Assembly: GCF_003461955.1 (NCBI RefSeq)
Contig: NZ_QTYB01000005.1
Coordinates: forward strand, 1-64,000
From: Ruminococcus sp. AM36-2AA
Lineage (GTDB): Bacteria > Bacillota > Clostridia > Lachnospirales > Lachnospiraceae
Direction of reading: 5' to 3'
Length of the DNA: 64,000 bases
The translations under genes and the position numbers were made by a program. Positions 33,570-42,572 of the stretch are shown here, one piece after another (position 1 is the stretch's first letter; each line of letters opens with the position of its first letter). The notes beneath the pieces were generated by a model. It ran no database searches. It was not told the DNA's origin and worked only from the letters and a program-made list of their open reading frames with translations.

Positions 33570-33683
33570 TCTGTCTGCTCCTTTTTACCTTTTTTGGTTT
33601 TCTTTTCCTGTTATGAGCTTATACATCCAGATTTTACAACTTCTGCAAAAAAATATCAACCAGTTTACTGTCTTTTTTTGTCT

Positions 33684-33965
33684 TTAATGAAACAGTCTTT
33701 TTATAAGGGATTCTTCCTGTTTCTCTTTCTTTCTGCCCAGATACGCAAGGCTGTCAATTCTGCCTTCCAGGCTCAGTTCTCCATGTTCCAGATCCAGATG
33801 TTTCACATGAAGAGTTTCGCCTTTTATGGATAGTTTTCCATCTTCTGTATGCAGCAGGATCTCTTTTTCGTCGAAAGAGATCACATCTCGGATTCCTGTG
33901 ATCGTGCCGCCTTTCTGCCGTTCCAACATCAGTTTGTGGATCGCTGCGGATTTTTTTTCCTCCAA
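33684..33965 (-). CDS. yabP: Sporulation protein YabP
   Basis: A 93-residue small beta-rich protein of the YabP/YqfC family, made in the mother cell and linked to spore coat or cortex assembly. Family features are RDVISFDEKEILLHTEDGKLSIKGETLHV and the acidic-aliphatic repeat LSLEGRIDSLAYLG. The start is a TTG at 33965 with AGGAG 9 bases upstream; no ATG fits. The partner YabQ, normally between YabP and DivIC, is not encoded in the 114-bp gap. Confidence 0.88.
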   Translation of the reverse strand: MEEKKSAAIHKLMLERQKGGTITGIRDVISFDEKEILLHTEDGKLSIKGETLHVKHLDLEHGELSLEGRIDSLAYLGRKKEKQEESLIKRLFH

Positions 33966-34046
33966 AGCCAGATTCTCCTGAAGCGATTTCTCTTTTAATT
34001 TATGAAAAAAGCTTGGGAAATAGACCTCTTCCCGGATGCTGTAGTA

Positions 34047-34286
34047 TCAGATATAGCGGAACATACTCTCCACTTCATCTTTTTTTACGGTGTCTTTCAC
34101 TTCCAGGACTTCCACCTTTACGTTACGGCTTCCAAACTGGATTTCCACGGTATCGCCGGTCTTTACCTGCACGGATGCCTTCGCCGGCTTGTCATTTACC
34201 AGAACTCTTCCCGCATCACATGCCTCATTGGCTACTGTACGGCGTTTGATCAGTCTGGATACTTTCAGATATTTGTCAAGACGCAT
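34047..34286 (-). CDS. rqcP: RqcP, S4-domain RNA-binding protein
   Basis: A 79-residue protein that is essentially one S4 domain (MRLDKYLKVSRLIKRR... DAGRVLVNDKPAKASVQVKTGD). Homologues (YabO/RqcP) bind stalled 50S subunits and help RqcH add alanine tails in ribosome rescue. ATG at 34286 has an AAAGGAGGGAAA ribosome site. It is downstream of hup and upstream of yabP, as in many Firmicutes. Confidence 0.93.
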   Translation of the reverse strand: MRLDKYLKVSRLIKRRTVANEACDAGRVLVNDKPAKASVQVKTGDTVEIQFGSRNVKVEVLEVKDTVKKDEVESMFRYI

Positions 34287-34376
34287 ATTTTTCCCTCCTT
34301 TAACAAAACTTTCATAGTAAAAAAGCAGGAGAAACCGGTTTCTGGTTCCTCCTGCCGTTATCACTGAATCAACAGA

Positions 34377-34655
34377 TTATTTACCGTTAACAACGTCCTT
34401 TAAAGCTTTTCCTGCTTTGAACTTCGGAGACTTGGAAGCCTCGATTGTCATGGTCTCACCAGTCTGAGGATTTCTTCCCTCTCTTGCAGCTCTTGTGCTT
34501 ACTTCGAAAGTTCCAAATCCAACAAGCTGAATCTTCTCGCCTTTTTTCAGTTCATCAGTTACAACATCGATAAAAGATTTCAGAACAGCTTCTACATCTT
34601 TCTTGGAAAGATTGGTGTCTTTCGCCATTGCTGCTACTAACTCTGTTTTATTCAT
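34377..34655 (-). CDS. hup: HU-family DNA-binding protein
   Basis: A 92-residue histone-like nucleoid protein. Signature GFGTFEVSTRAAREGRNPQTGE forms the DNA-embracing beta arm; the N-terminal helices start MNKTELVAAMA. The dimer bends DNA non-specifically. Preceded by TAGGAGGAAA and a canonical promoter. Confidence 0.97.
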   Translation of the reverse strand: MNKTELVAAMAKDTNLSKKDVEAVLKSFIDVVTDELKKGEKIQLVGFGTFEVSTRAAREGRNPQTGETMTIEASKSPKFKAGKALKDVVNGK

Positions 34656-34707
34656 GGTGTTTCCTCCTATAATTGATGTTCTCTTATTTTTTTGGCTTTG
34701 CCTTATA

Positions 34708-34736
34708 TATATAAACCTTTTGGCTTATAATGTCAA
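34708..34736 (-). promoter_or_regulatory. Promoter of hup
   Basis: Minus strand: -35 TTGACA (34731-34736), 17-bp spacer, -10 TATATA (34708-34713). It may drive hup and the genes after it. Confidence 0.75.
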
Positions 34737-34772
34737 GGTTTTTCGCATATTACAGGCGGAAGGATGCCCCAT

Positions 34773-36506
34773 TTATTTCATGGAATCAACCATTTCAAGA
34801 ACTGCCTTGCCCATTGCGTCGGATTTCTCGTCTGCATCTGCAAGAGAGGTTCCTTTTACTCCATAGTAGAATTTCACTTTCGGCTCTGTACCGGACGGTC
34901 TTACGCATACCCATGCATCGTCTGTAAGCTCATAGTAAAGAACATTGGAATTCGGAAGGCCTGTCGGTTTCTTCTCTCCTGTAGCAAGATCTGTGATCTC
35001 ATCCAGCTTGTAGTCACGGACAGCAGTTACTTTATGTCCTGCAAACTCTGCCGGCGGATTCTGACGGAGTGTTGTCATAATCTCCTGGATCTTCTGGAGT
35101 CCCTCAATGCCTTTCATGGTAACTGCCTGGATCGCATCTTTATAATATCCAAACTCCTCATACATGTCGATCATTGCATCCCAGAGAGTCTTGCCCTGTG
35201 TCTTGTAGTAAGCTGCTGCCTCACAAAGTGCCATAGTTGCAACGATAGCATCTTTATCTCTTGCATAGGTTCCGATCAGGCAGCCGTAGCTCTCCTCAAA
35301 TCCGAAAAGATATGTACCCTTGCCACTGTTTTCAAATCCAAGGATCTGCTGTCCGATGTATTTAAATCCGGTAAGTACTTCGATGAGGTTTACACCGTAT
35401 CCCTTGGCGATCGCATCTGCCAGGTTTGTTGTAACAATAGTCTTTACAAGAGCTCCATCCTCCGGAAGGCTTCCGTTTACAGCCTTTCTCTGGCTCAGCT
35501 CATAGTTTGCGAGAAGGCATCCGGACATGTTTCCGGTAAGGTCATGATACTCGCCGTTCCTGTCTTTTACACGAACGCCAAGACGGTCTGCATCCGGGTC
35601 TGTCGCAAGTACGATGTCTGCATCTACTTCTCTGGCAAGCTTCAGGCCAAGTTCAAATGCCTCTGCTGCCTCCGGGTTCGGATAGCTGACTGTCGGGAAA
35701 TCTCCATCCGGAAGTTCCTGTTCCGGTACTACGTATACGTTCTCAAATCCAAGCTCTTTAAGGATTCTTCTGGCCGGGATATTACCGGTTCCGTGAAGCG
35801 GTGTGTAAACGATCTTGAGGTTCTTGCCCTCTGCCTGGATAGCATCCATATGGATGATCTGTTTCTTAAGCTCTGCCATATAAGCATCATCAACAGCCTG
35901 TCCGATCACTTCGAAAAGACCTGCCTTCACTGCTTCTTCCTTGTCCATGGTCTTTACGGTATTCCAGTCGGAGATTGCCTTTACCTCGCCCATAATCCCT
36001 GTATCATGAGGTGGTGTGATCTGTGCGCCATCTTCCCAGTAAACCTTGTATCCGTTGTATTCCGGCGGGTTGTGACTGGCCGTTACGTTGATACCTGCCA
36101 CACATCCCAGATGACGTACTGCAAAAGAAAGCTCCGGTGTCGGACGAAGTGTCTCAAAGATATACGCCTTAATTCCGTTAGCTGCCAGGCAAAGCGCTGC
36201 TTCCTGGGCAAACTCCGGTGACATATGACGGGAATCATATGCGATAGCAACGCCCTGGGATTTCTTGTCTACTTTTGCAATATAGTTGGCAAGACCCTGT
36301 GTTGCTCTTCTTACTACATAAATATTCATGCGGTTGGTACCTGCGCCAATGATACCACGCAGGCCAGCCGTACCAAATTCAAGATCCATATAAAAACGCT
36401 CTTTGATCTCATTCTCGTCGTCTTTGATCGCTTTCAGTTCTTCTTTTGTTGCCTCGTCGAAGTATGGGTTTTCAAGCCACTGATTATAGATTTCTTTATA
36501 ATCCAT
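34773..36506 (-). CDS. pgcA: Alpha-phosphoglucomutase/phosphomannomutase family
   Basis: A 577-residue alpha-D-phosphohexomutase of the PgcA type, converting glucose-6-P and glucose-1-P for UDP-glucose, glycolipid and polysaccharide synthesis. The phosphoserine loop is TASHNPPEYNGYK; the Mg2+ loop is DPDADRLGVR; the sugar loop is GFEESYG; the phosphate loop is RPSGTEPKVKFY. Length matches the family. It starts after GGAGGTATTTT. Confidence 0.93.
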   Translation of the reverse strand: MDYKEIYNQWLENPYFDEATKEELKAIKDDENEIKERFYMDLEFGTAGLRGIIGAGTNRMNIYVVRRATQGLANYIAKVDKKSQGVAIAYDSRHMSPEFAQEAALCLAANGIKAYIFETLRPTPELSFAVRHLGCVAGINVTASHNPPEYNGYKVYWEDGAQITPPHDTGIMGEVKAISDWNTVKTMDKEEAVKAGLFEVIGQAVDDAYMAELKKQIIHMDAIQAEGKNLKIVYTPLHGTGNIPARRILKELGFENVYVVPEQELPDGDFPTVSYPNPEAAEAFELGLKLAREVDADIVLATDPDADRLGVRVKDRNGEYHDLTGNMSGCLLANYELSQRKAVNGSLPEDGALVKTIVTTNLADAIAKGYGVNLIEVLTGFKYIGQQILGFENSGKGTYLFGFEESYGCLIGTYARDKDAIVATMALCEAAAYYKTQGKTLWDAMIDMYEEFGYYKDAIQAVTMKGIEGLQKIQEIMTTLRQNPPAEFAGHKVTAVRDYKLDEITDLATGEKKPTGLPNSNVLYYELTDDAWVCVRPSGTEPKVKFYYGVKGTSLADADEKSDAMGKAVLEMVDSMK

Positions 36507-36604
36507 GTTCCAAAATACCTCCCTGTTTCTTTATATAAGATAATTAACATTATATAACAATTTTCTGAAAAAGGGAAGTTTTGTTTTTGCCTTATTCAGA
36601 CGCA

Positions 36605-37579
36605 TTACTGCCGCAGGCATCTTTTCGGAAATTCTTCCCACTGCTTTTTCTGCCGGATCATCGTATGCAGCTTTTCCACATTTTTCCCGGATATGACTGC
36701 TTTATTGTGGGTGTAATAATGGTTGGCAAGTTTCCAGTATTTTTCCGGATATACAAATCGTACTTTCAGGTTCTGCCATTCTGACATGGAAATAGGGCGG
36801 ATGGAATCATATGTGGAAAGCATTTTTTCTGCAATATATGGATCCCAGCAGTATTTTTCCAGAATTTTCCTCATAAATCGATACAGATCTGCCATCTGCA
36901 CATCAAAGTTCCAGTGGCTGAAATTGGTCACTGCCGCATTTTTTCCAAGGATCAGCACATTATGCTGATTATACTCTCCATGACAGACAGTACCTTTTTC
37001 AAGAGATTGCTGCCGCAGTGTCTGATAATCCGTTTCATCCAGCATGGAAACCGCCTTTTCTCCTTTTTCCAGAAACCATTCCACACTTTTAAGATAATCT
37101 TTTTCAAAAGGGCTTGACACTCCTTTTTTCCGGATAAAACGTCGGATCTTCCGCATTTCCTGATTGTGCCGGATATATTCTTCTTTAAGATTCCTTGCCG
37201 TGTAGTCTTTTTCCAGAGGAAGCTGCATTCTCCCGTGGATCTCCGCCAGCATCCGCACACTTTTCAAAATGTCGGTTTCGGATTTTGTGTCACACTCCCT
37301 CCCTTCAAACCATACCTGTGCCGTATAGGGAATGGAATCTTTGTCTTTACTCACCAGAGCACCTTCCCGGTTTTCCAGATAGACATCTACATGGCATCCC
37401 TGCTCCTTAAGTTTTTGCAGAAGTTTCTGCTGCATGGAAAGCTTTTTTTCCGATCCGTGAAATTCCCGAAGTATGACAGGACCTCTTTCTGTCCTGCAAA
37501 GAAGTGCGCCTCTCACTCTGCCGGAAGATAACGCATTAAGCCCATACTGCTCCAGCACACTCAGACCATAATCATACAA
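36605..37579 (-). CDS. CotS-family spore coat kinase-like protein
   Basis: A 324-residue protein of the CotS/YutH/YsxE group, which has a choline/aminoglycoside-kinase fold and is found in spore coats. The APH-like catalytic segment is VCHGEYNQHNVL, but the metal-binding Asp of the usual DFD/IDW motif is replaced (VTNFSHWNFD), so kinase activity is doubtful. The start is a TTG at 37579 behind a GGGGGG tract; no in-frame ATG fits. It is probably mother-cell expressed, though no sigma-E or sigma-K promoter was identified. Confidence 0.8.
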   Translation of the reverse strand: MYDYGLSVLEQYGLNALSSGRVRGALLCRTERGPVILREFHGSEKKLSMQQKLLQKLKEQGCHVDVYLENREGALVSKDKDSIPYTAQVWFEGRECDTKSETDILKSVRMLAEIHGRMQLPLEKDYTARNLKEEYIRHNQEMRKIRRFIRKKGVSSPFEKDYLKSVEWFLEKGEKAVSMLDETDYQTLRQQSLEKGTVCHGEYNQHNVLILGKNAAVTNFSHWNFDVQMADLYRFMRKILEKYCWDPYIAEKMLSTYDSIRPISMSEWQNLKVRFVYPEKYWKLANHYYTHNKAVISGKNVEKLHTMIRQKKQWEEFPKRCLRQ

Positions 37580-37638
37580 ACAAGTTCCCCCCTGCCTTAT
37601 TTTACGTTCTATCTTATGCAGGGGGGATTTTTGTTATT

Positions 37639-38979
37639 CTATTCGGTTTTTATGCCATCTTTTTCCGCTATTTCAAGAAGTTTTTCTTTTGTATTAAGGG
37701 ACGGATCTTTCAGCACACAGTCAAGAAGTCTTTCAAGAAGATCTCCCAGTTCCGGTCCGGCCGGGTGTCCGGCATTTATAAGATCTTTTCCGGAAACTGC
37801 CAGCATTTTCAGAGATGTACATTCTCCTCTTTTAAGGATTCCCTGATAAGTTTCCGTCACGCCGCTTAAGCGTGCCAGCTTATCTTCTCTTTTGTAAGTA
37901 CTCTGAGCTAAAAGGTCTGCCTTCTGCACTTTCAGATACAGTGGAAAAAGATCTTCTCCTATGAGATTCACAGACCGTCTTACATCCTCAGCTGCCGGTG
38001 CAGGTCGAAGATCATGATACCGGATCAGACGACAGGTATTTCGGATCGTTGCATTGTCAAATTTCAGGCGGCGCAGGATCTTTCCTGCCAGTTTCTCACC
38101 TGCCGGGCCGTGAGTCTTGAAGTGGTCTCTGCCGTTCCCGTCCGTCTTTTTCACGACTGGTTTCGCAATGTCGTGAAGAAGCATTGTGATGCGGAGAAGC
38201 CTGTCATTCTCAATCTCTGTAAGACTTTTCAGAATATGCTCGCCCACAGTATAGCAGTGGTGTGGGGTATTCTGCTCTGTCTCCATGCAGGCATCAAATT
38301 CCGGAAGAAATTCTCTTGTAAGCCCGGTTTCCCATGCAGTACGGAGATAATCCGGATGATCAGATACCAGAAGCTTCACAAGCTCGGTCTGGATACGCTC
38401 TGCACTGACATGTTCCAGATTTCCTGACATTCGTGCCAGTGCCGCCTTTGTATTTTCTTCCACGGTAAATCCAAGCTGTGCGGAAAAACGCACCGCGCGG
38501 AGCATACGAAGGGCATCCTCTGTAAAACGTTCCACCGGATTGCCGACGCACCGGATGATTCTCTTCCCGATATCTTCCATTCCGCCAAACAGATCCACCA
38601 GTCCATGTTCCGGATGATAGGCCATGGCATTGATGGTAAAGTCTCTTCGCTTCAGATCTTCCTCAAGGCTTCTGGTAAAGGTCACAGCATCCGGATGACG
38701 TCCATCATGATACTCTCCGTCCACACGATAGGTGGTCACCTCAAAACCCTCTTTATCCATCATTACCGTTACTGTTCCATGCTGGATTCCCGTATCTACG
38801 GTTCTTCGAAAAAGTTCCTTCACCTGCTCCGGAAGTGCTGACGTGGTGATATCCCAGTCTCCCGGCTCCCGGCCCAGGATGGAATCCCGGACGCATCCGC
38901 CCACAACGTAGGCTTCATAACCGGCAGCATTTAAAGTCTTCAGGATCTGCGCTGTTTTTTGTGGTATGTTTATCTTCAT
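37639..38979 (-). CDS. cca: CCA tRNA nucleotidyltransferase
   Basis: A 446-residue class II nucleotidyltransferase that adds or repairs the 3' CCA of tRNAs; tRNA-Tyr in this window lacks an encoded CCA. Motifs: GGCVRDSILGREPGDWDITT with the metal Asp pair, RRDFTINAMAYH, and EDALRMLRAVRFSAQLGF. An HD domain (LLHDIAKP) is present near residue 265, as in the HD-bearing members that also show phosphatase activity. It begins after AAGAGGAGTTATTT. Confidence 0.93.
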   Translation of the reverse strand: MKINIPQKTAQILKTLNAAGYEAYVVGGCVRDSILGREPGDWDITTSALPEQVKELFRRTVDTGIQHGTVTVMMDKEGFEVTTYRVDGEYHDGRHPDAVTFTRSLEEDLKRRDFTINAMAYHPEHGLVDLFGGMEDIGKRIIRCVGNPVERFTEDALRMLRAVRFSAQLGFTVEENTKAALARMSGNLEHVSAERIQTELVKLLVSDHPDYLRTAWETGLTREFLPEFDACMETEQNTPHHCYTVGEHILKSLTEIENDRLLRITMLLHDIAKPVVKKTDGNGRDHFKTHGPAGEKLAGKILRRLKFDNATIRNTCRLIRYHDLRPAPAAEDVRRSVNLIGEDLFPLYLKVQKADLLAQSTYKREDKLARLSGVTETYQGILKRGECTSLKMLAVSGKDLINAGHPAGPELGDLLERLLDCVLKDPSLNTKEKLLEIAEKDGIKTE

Positions 38980-39104
38980 AAATAACTCCTCTTACTGATT
39001 GCTGCTGTCCAGATCAAGCATTCACATTTCACTGTATTATCTGCGCTCAGCAGCCGGATGATATTCTGATATGGTTTCAGTAACGATATTATAGCATAAA
39101 TTCA

Positions 39105-39135
39105 CAAAAACAGCGGAGCTTATTTCGCCCCGCTG
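39105..39135 (-). terminator. Terminator of proS
   Basis: Minus strand: CAGCGGGGC pairs with GCTCCGCTG, then TTTTTG. The rest of 38980-39229 has no gene. Confidence 0.85.
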
Positions 39136-39229
39136 CCTTGTTTCCTGTATAATCTGTTACTGTTCACCTGGTGACCGGTAACTATGATTTTTGCAAAACT
39201 GCCTCTGCCCCACACAGGGCTTATACATT

Positions 39230-40669
39230 TTAGTATGCACGTCCCCAGTAAACCATCTTCTTGGCAGGTTTTCCACAGCATACACAAACGTCGCTCAGCT
39301 GCTCCTGCTCAAATGGCATGCATCTGGAAGTTGCCTGGAAATCTTCTTTGATCTTGTCTTCACATGCACGGTCACCGCACCACATAGCTTTGATGAATCC
39401 AGGTTTGTTATTTACGATCTCACCAAATTCCTCATAATTTCTGGCTACATAGGTATGAGCCTCTCTGTGTGCACGTGCGCGCTCCAGCATATCATGCTGA
39501 ATAGTATCCAGAAGCTCTTTTACCTTATCTGCAAGCTCATCGAAGGATACAGTATATTTCTCACGGGTATCTCTTCTGCAGAGAACTGCCTGTCCATTCT
39601 CGATATCCTTCGGACCACACTCAACACGAAGCGGAATACCACGCATCTCCTGCTCAGCAAATTTGAATCCCGGGCTCTTATCTGTAGCATCAACTTTTGC
39701 ACGGATACCGGCTGCCTTCAGTGCTGCGAGAAGCTCATCAGCTTTCTCCATAACACCCTCTTTACGCTGCTGGATCGGAATGATCACAGTCTGTACCGGA
39801 GCGATTCTCGGAGGAAGAACAAGGCCGCTGTTATCACCGTGAACCATGATGATGGCACCGATCATACGGGTTGTCATTCCCCAGGATGTCTGATGAACAT
39901 ATTTCAGTGTATTATCTTTATCTGTGTACTGGATTCCGAATGCTTTCGCAAATCCGTCTCCGAAATTATGGCTTGTACCGGACTGAAGTGCTTTACCGTC
40001 ATGCATCAGGGACTCGATGGTGTAAGTAGCCTCAGCACCTGCAAATTTCTCTTTGTCTGTCTTCTGACCTTTTACAACCGGAATTGCCAGAACCTCTTCG
40101 CAGAAATCTGCATAAACATTCAGCATCTGAATGGTACGTGCCTCAGCCTCTTCAGCTGTTGCGTGAGCTGTATGGCCCTCCTGCCACAGGAACTCTCTGG
40201 AACGAAGGAATGGACGGGTTGTTTTCTCCCAGCGGACAACAGAGCACCACTGATTGTATACTTTCGGAAGGTCTCTGTGGGACTGGATCTCTTTCTGGTA
40301 GAAATCACAGAACAGAGTCTCGGAAGTCGGACGCACGCAAAGTCTCTCCTGAAGCGGATCAAGACCGCCATGAGTCACCCATGCAACCTCCGGGGCAAAA
40401 CCTTCTACATGATCTTTCTCTTTATCAAGAAGAGACTCCGGGATAAAGATCGGCATATAAACATTCTCTACACCGGTCTCTTTAAATCTGCGGTCAAGCT
40501 CATGCTGGATATTCTCCCAGATCGCATAACCTGCAGGTTTGATCGCCATACAGCCCTTAACACTTGTATAGCCACAAAGCTCAGCCTTCTTAACAACGTC
40601 TGTATACCACTGAGCAAAATCCTCATCCATAGACGTAATGGCCTGTACTAATTTCTTTTCTTTTGCCAT
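39230..40669 (-). CDS. proS: Prolyl-tRNA synthetase, short (archaeal/eukaryal-type)
   Basis: A 479-residue class II synthetase charging tRNA-Pro. Motif 2 is in [23 protein letters not shown]; motif 3 is near [14 protein letters not shown]. The bacterial-type editing insertion is absent, and a C-terminal zinc-type extension with Cys-rich [21 protein letters not shown] is present, as in the ProS type 3 group. Expression is controlled by the T-box leader just upstream. Confidence 0.96.
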   Translation of the reverse strand: MAKEKKLVQAITSMDEDFAQWYTDVVKKAELCGYTSVKGCMAIKPAGYAIWENIQHELDRRFKETGVENVYMPIFIPESLLDKEKDHVEGFAPEVAWVTHGGLDPLQERLCVRPTSETLFCDFYQKEIQSHRDLPKVYNQWCSVVRWEKTTRPFLRSREFLWQEGHTAHATAEEAEARTIQMLNVYADFCEEVLAIPVVKGQKTDKEKFAGAEATYTIESLMHDGKALQSGTSHNFGDGFAKAFGIQYTDKDNTLKYVHQTSWGMTTRMIGAIIMVHGDNSGLVLPPRIAPVQTVIIPIQQRKEGVMEKADELLAALKAAGIRAKVDATDKSPGFKFAEQEMRGIPLRVECGPKDIENGQAVLCRRDTREKYTVSFDELADKVKELLDTIQHDMLERARAHREAHTYVARNYEEFGEIVNNKPGFIKAMWCGDRACEDKIKEDFQATSRCMPFEQEQLSDVCVCCGKPAKKMVYWGRAY

Positions 40670-40801
40670 GATAAATCTCCTTTTTCTTGTGATCTGTTAC
40701 ATATTGCCAGCCGCCAGGCAGCCACGGCAATCCGGAATCCCTCCGGCTCACTCTTCTGTCCCATAAATCGTACACTGCATTTACAGTCCCGTTTTACGGA
40801 C

Positions 40802-41037
40802 AAAAAAATAAGCCCTCCGAATCCCTCACAAGGGACCGAATGACTTCGGCGGTACCACCCCAGTTAACAGCGCACCCGCTGCTCTCTCAACACCCGTTAA
40901 CGCCGGAAACACACGCCACGCTTCAATCACGCAGAGCTCCGAGGCCGGTTCCACAGTTCACGCACAGGACCCTTCCACCAAAACAGGCCCCTCTCTGAGA
41001 TAATTCCCTGTGTACTATTCTCATCATCGCCGTATCT
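40802..41037 (-). promoter_or_regulatory. T-box riboswitch leader of proS
   Basis: A minus-strand leader of about 235 nt. The T-box core AACTGGGGTGGTACCGC lies at 40849-40865, followed by a terminator with a nested TCCCT/AGGGA stem and seven T (40802-40808). AGTA and AGAGAG motifs typical of stem I occur near its 5' end. Uncharged tRNA-Pro should pair with it and allow transcription into proS. I could not fix the specifier codon by eye. Confidence 0.92.
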
Positions 41038-41044
41038 TCGATAC

Positions 41045-41073
41045 ATTTTAGGCGAAAACCCCTGCAATGTCAA
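41045..41073 (-). promoter_or_regulatory. Promoter of the proS T-box leader
   Basis: Minus strand: -35 TTGACA (41068-41073), 17-bp spacer, -10 TAAAAT (41045-41050). The next stretch, 41074-41270, contains no gene. Confidence 0.88.
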
Positions 41074-41149
41074 CCCCAAAACTCACATTTTCAACCCAGA
41101 AAACCAGGAAAGAATCCATTCCCAGGAATTAATTTCCAGGGAACAGGGC

Positions 41150-41270
41150 CAACGGCCCGCCTTCCCGTCCCTCCATCCACACATCGGCTCAACCTGACAC
41201 AGCCAATACAGAAGCATACAGGCACAAGTTAACAACCTCACACATTTCTCAACCGAAGCACTACTCAAAA
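41150..41270 (-). repeat. Truncated relative of the structured repeat (minus strand)
   Basis: Read on the minus strand, this continues past the paired-hairpin element with GTTAACTTGTGCCTGTATGC, closely matching the plus-strand GTTGACTTTTGTCTGTATGC at 10868-10887 and 75-94, then one 46-bp-like unit. The giant hairpin itself is missing here. Confidence 0.6.
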
Positions 41271-41335
41271 AAGCCCAAGGGGTGTGCAGAGGGGGCGCGG
41301 CTTTGCGGCCCCTTTGCGGTTTTCACTTTTACAAA
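41271..41335 (-). repeat. Paired-hairpin intergenic element, copy 2
   Basis: Minus-strand copy of the element at 10771-10834. It again starts directly after a terminator T-run, has AACCGCAAAGGGG, the GCAAAGGGGC/GCCCCCTCTGC stem, and an AAAGCC/GGCTTT stem followed by T6. Confidence 0.7.
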
Positions 41336-41381
41336 AAAATACTGCGCCCCGTTCGCCAGGAACGAAACACAGCATTTTTTC
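41333..41381 (-). terminator. Terminator of the leuB-serA operon
   Basis: Minus strand: AAAAAATGCTG pairs with CAGTATTTTTTT, with an inner CGTTC/GAACG stem, 28 bp after the serA stop. Confidence 0.85.
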
Positions 41382-41408
41382 AAAGAGTTTTTCTAAGATC
41401 TTGTTACT

Positions 41409-42572
41409 CTATTTAACAACACGCACCCTATACATTCCCTCAATCTCCTTGAGCTCGTCAAGTGCCTTGGCAGAAGCCGCACTCTCAAGATCGATAAGAG
41501 TATAAGCAAACTCCCCTTTACTCTTATTGGTCATATCCGCAATATTCAGCCCCTCAGATCCAAGGATCTTGGTTACCTGACTGATCATATTCGGTGTATT
41601 ACTGTGTGCAAGAGAAATTCTACCCACAGCCACACAGGTACCCATATCACAGTTTGGATAATTAACAGAGTTCTTGATATTACCATTCTCAAGGTAATCA
41701 CGGATCTCTTTTACAGCCATCTCCGCACAGTTCTCCTCAGATTCCTCTGTAGAAGCACCAAGATGTGGGGTTACCAGAATGCCCTCGCGTCCTGCAACTG
41801 TCTCGTTGGCAAAGTCTGTTACATATTTTTTAACCTTACCACTCTCAACAGCCTCGATCAGTGCCTCCTCATCAACAAGAAGATCTCTTGCAAAATTCAG
41901 AAGAACCACGCCATCTTTCATTTTCTCGAAAGCTTCTTTGTTGATCATCTTCTTTGTGCTGTCAAGAAGGGGCACATGAATGGTGATGTAATCGCACTGG
42001 CTGTAGATCTCATCCAGGCTCTTGCTGTGCTTGATGGTTCTGGAAAGATTCCATGCCGCATCAATGGAAAGATACGGATCATAACCATAAACTTCCATTC
42101 CAAGTCCGCATGCTGCGTTTGCCACCATGGCACCGATGGCACCAAGTCCGATGATACCAAGCTTTTTGCCGCTGATCTCGCATCCTGCGAACTGTTTTTT
42201 CTGCTTCTCGGCAAGCTTGCCGATGTGCTCTTTATCTTTCTCCTGTGCAACCCACTCGATACCGCCAACGATATCTCTGGATGCAAGAAGCATACCTGCA
42301 AGTACAAGCTCTTTTACGCCGTTTGCATTTGCTCCAGGTGTGTTAAATACAACAACACCCTTCTCTGCATATTCTTTAACAGGAATATTGTTGACACCTG
42401 CTCCTGCACGTGCAACTGCACAAACACTTTTGGGAAGCTCCATGTCATGCATTTTCGCACTTCTCACAAGGATCGCGTCACACTGATCTACAGTCTCTGA
42501 TTTTTTGTAATTATCGCCGAAAAGTTTAAGTCCTTTTTCTGCGATGGGGTTCAGGCAATGATACTGGAACAT
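41409..42572 (-). CDS. serA: D-3-phosphoglycerate dehydrogenase
   Basis: A 387-residue enzyme for the first step of serine synthesis, 3-phosphoglycerate to 3-phosphohydroxypyruvate with NAD+. Rossmann motif GLGAIGAMVANAA; catalytic Arg (NFARD), Glu (DFANETVAG region) and His (TPHLGAST). A C-terminal ACT-like domain (about 315-387) suggests serine feedback. The phosphoglycerate signature ARAGAGVNNIP is clear. Its start overlaps the serC stop by one base. Confidence 0.95.
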   Translation of the reverse strand: MFQYHCLNPIAEKGLKLFGDNYKKSETVDQCDAILVRSAKMHDMELPKSVCAVARAGAGVNNIPVKEYAEKGVVVFNTPGANANGVKELVLAGMLLASRDIVGGIEWVAQEKDKEHIGKLAEKQKKQFAGCEISGKKLGIIGLGAIGAMVANAACGLGMEVYGYDPYLSIDAAWNLSRTIKHSKSLDEIYSQCDYITIHVPLLDSTKKMINKEAFEKMKDGVVLLNFARDLLVDEEALIEAVESGKVKKYVTDFANETVAGREGILVTPHLGASTEESEENCAEMAVKEIRDYLENGNIKNSVNYPNCDMGTCVAVGRISLAHSNTPNMISQVTKILGSEGLNIADMTNKSKGEFAYTLIDLESAASAKALDELKEIEGMYRVRVVK

